Assembly: GCF_011044255.1 (NCBI RefSeq)
Contig: NZ_CP049107.1
Coordinates: forward strand, 3,593,001-3,657,000
Origin: Rhizorhabdus phycosphaerae
Lineage (GTDB): Bacteria > Pseudomonadota > Alphaproteobacteria > Sphingomonadales > Sphingomonadaceae
Reading direction: 5' to 3'
Length of the DNA stretch: 64,000 nucleotides
Positions 63,670-64,000 of the stretch are shown here, one piece after another. How positions within the stretch are numbered: position 1 is the stretch's first letter; each line of letters starts with the position of its first letter. The notes beneath the pieces were generated by a model. It saw nothing but the letters and a program-made list of their open reading frames with translations, made no database searches and was not told the origin of the DNA. A program made the position numbers and the translations under genes.

Positions 63670-64000
63670 TCACGCAATCGTTTGTCTCAACATATCCGCG
63701 AGTGCAAGAAAGGCTGGCGCGCGGCCCGACCCGGCGCGCCAGACCAGACCGATCTCGCGATAATAGCGGCCTTGCGCAAAGGGACGGACGACGACGTCGT
63801 CATCCTCGCGGACTTCCTGCCGAACATAGCGTTCGGGCAGCAGGGCGAGGCCCATGCCCATGCCGGCCATCTGCCGGATGGCGTCCAGGCTGGTTCCTTC
63901 ATAATCGCGCAGGACCTGCGCGTCGGCGGCGGCTGCCAGCGCCACGATCTGATCGCTCATCCGATATTCGGGCTGCAGCGTGAGGAGTCCGCGTCCGCGC
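63670..64000 (-). CDS. LysR-family regulator, C-terminal part (gene continues off the right edge)
   Basis: The last 110 codons are in the window; the start lies beyond 64000. They match the LysR substrate-binding domain of the OxyR-like subgroup: ADAQVLRDYEGTSLDAIRQMAGMGMGLALLPERYVRQEV, then YYREIGLVWRAGSGRAPAFLALADML. It is upstream of the export genes on the same strand, with 102 bases between, but may not control them. Confidence 0.85.
   Translation of the reverse strand, partial: RGRGLLTLQPEYRMSDQIVALAAAADAQVLRDYEGTSLDAIRQMAGMGMGLALLPERYVRQEVREDDDVVVRPFAQGRYYREIGLVWRAGSGRAPAFLALADMLRQTIA

Noticed and set aside
1-64000. CRISPR arrays, insertion sequences or prophage genes
   Set aside because: I saw no spaced direct repeats of the right length, no transposase motifs and no phage structural genes.

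Overview
This window is high-GC DNA from an alphaproteobacterium, most likely a sphingomonad. The pointers are three large TonB-dependent receptors, DUF2794 and DUF481 proteins, Rieske/SnoaL/VOC catabolic genes, a CDP-alcohol phosphotransferase next to moaD/moaE, and the phoR-phoU-phoB and ahpC-oxyR sets. This assignment is inferred from gene content; there is no rRNA or tRNA in the window to confirm it. Genes are tightly packed: no gap without a gene exceeds about 205 bases, and I saw no insertion sequence, CRISPR array or tRNA. Many long frames antisense to real genes are GC-driven shadows and are left out.

Layout. 1-3430: a partial DUF4112 protein and two translationally coupled lipoprotein oligopeptide-binding proteins without a permease. 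3526-6561: a DUF885 zinc-peptidase-like protein, a DUF481 outer-membrane protein and a DUF952 protein. 6665-12246: an uptake/catabolic set (MFS carrier, TonB receptor, secreted alpha/beta hydrolase, AraC regulator). 12332-13894: a hybrid histidine kinase whose membrane domain resembles the plant ethylene receptor. 14056-20287: a second TonB receptor, a D-aminoacylase-like amidohydrolase coupled to a TauD-type oxygenase, and a HigBA-like toxin-antitoxin pair. 20407-23376: SnoaL, VOC, Rieske oxygenase and a second SnoaL. 23407-27602: tyrosine/homogentisate degradation (fahA, hmgA, hppD) with a divergent MarR regulator. 27609-32751: a TetR regulator and a 1473-residue double-kinase, double-receiver sensor.

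32812-35447 is the most unusual locus. It is a four-gene cassette of a Tat-signal-like small protein, a PqqD-family peptide chaperone, an HprK-related kinase A and a nucleotidyltransferase-fold protein. This is the gene set named the 'HPr-rel-A system', whose chemistry is undescribed to my knowledge. The small exported protein is a candidate substrate.

35629-43545: phosphate regulation (phoR, phoU, phoB, with no pst transporter between them), a membrane protein, DUF2794, serine O-acetyltransferase, the peroxide-defence set ahpD, ahpC and divergent oxyR, and a glutathione transferase. 43628-49684: a second Rieske/SDR/SnoaL/TonB-receptor/TetR catabolic cluster, all on the minus strand. 49731-52223: an overlapping chain pgsA-moaD-moaE-ECF sigma-anti-sigma. 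52427-59313: housekeeping genes (MFS, small membrane proteins, dinB, DsbA/FrnE, ACT regulator, heparinase-like, rpe). 59422-63567: a secretion set (TolC, HlyD, ABC protein) whose ABC ATPase domain has lost its ATP-binding motifs. The window ends in a partial LysR regulator.
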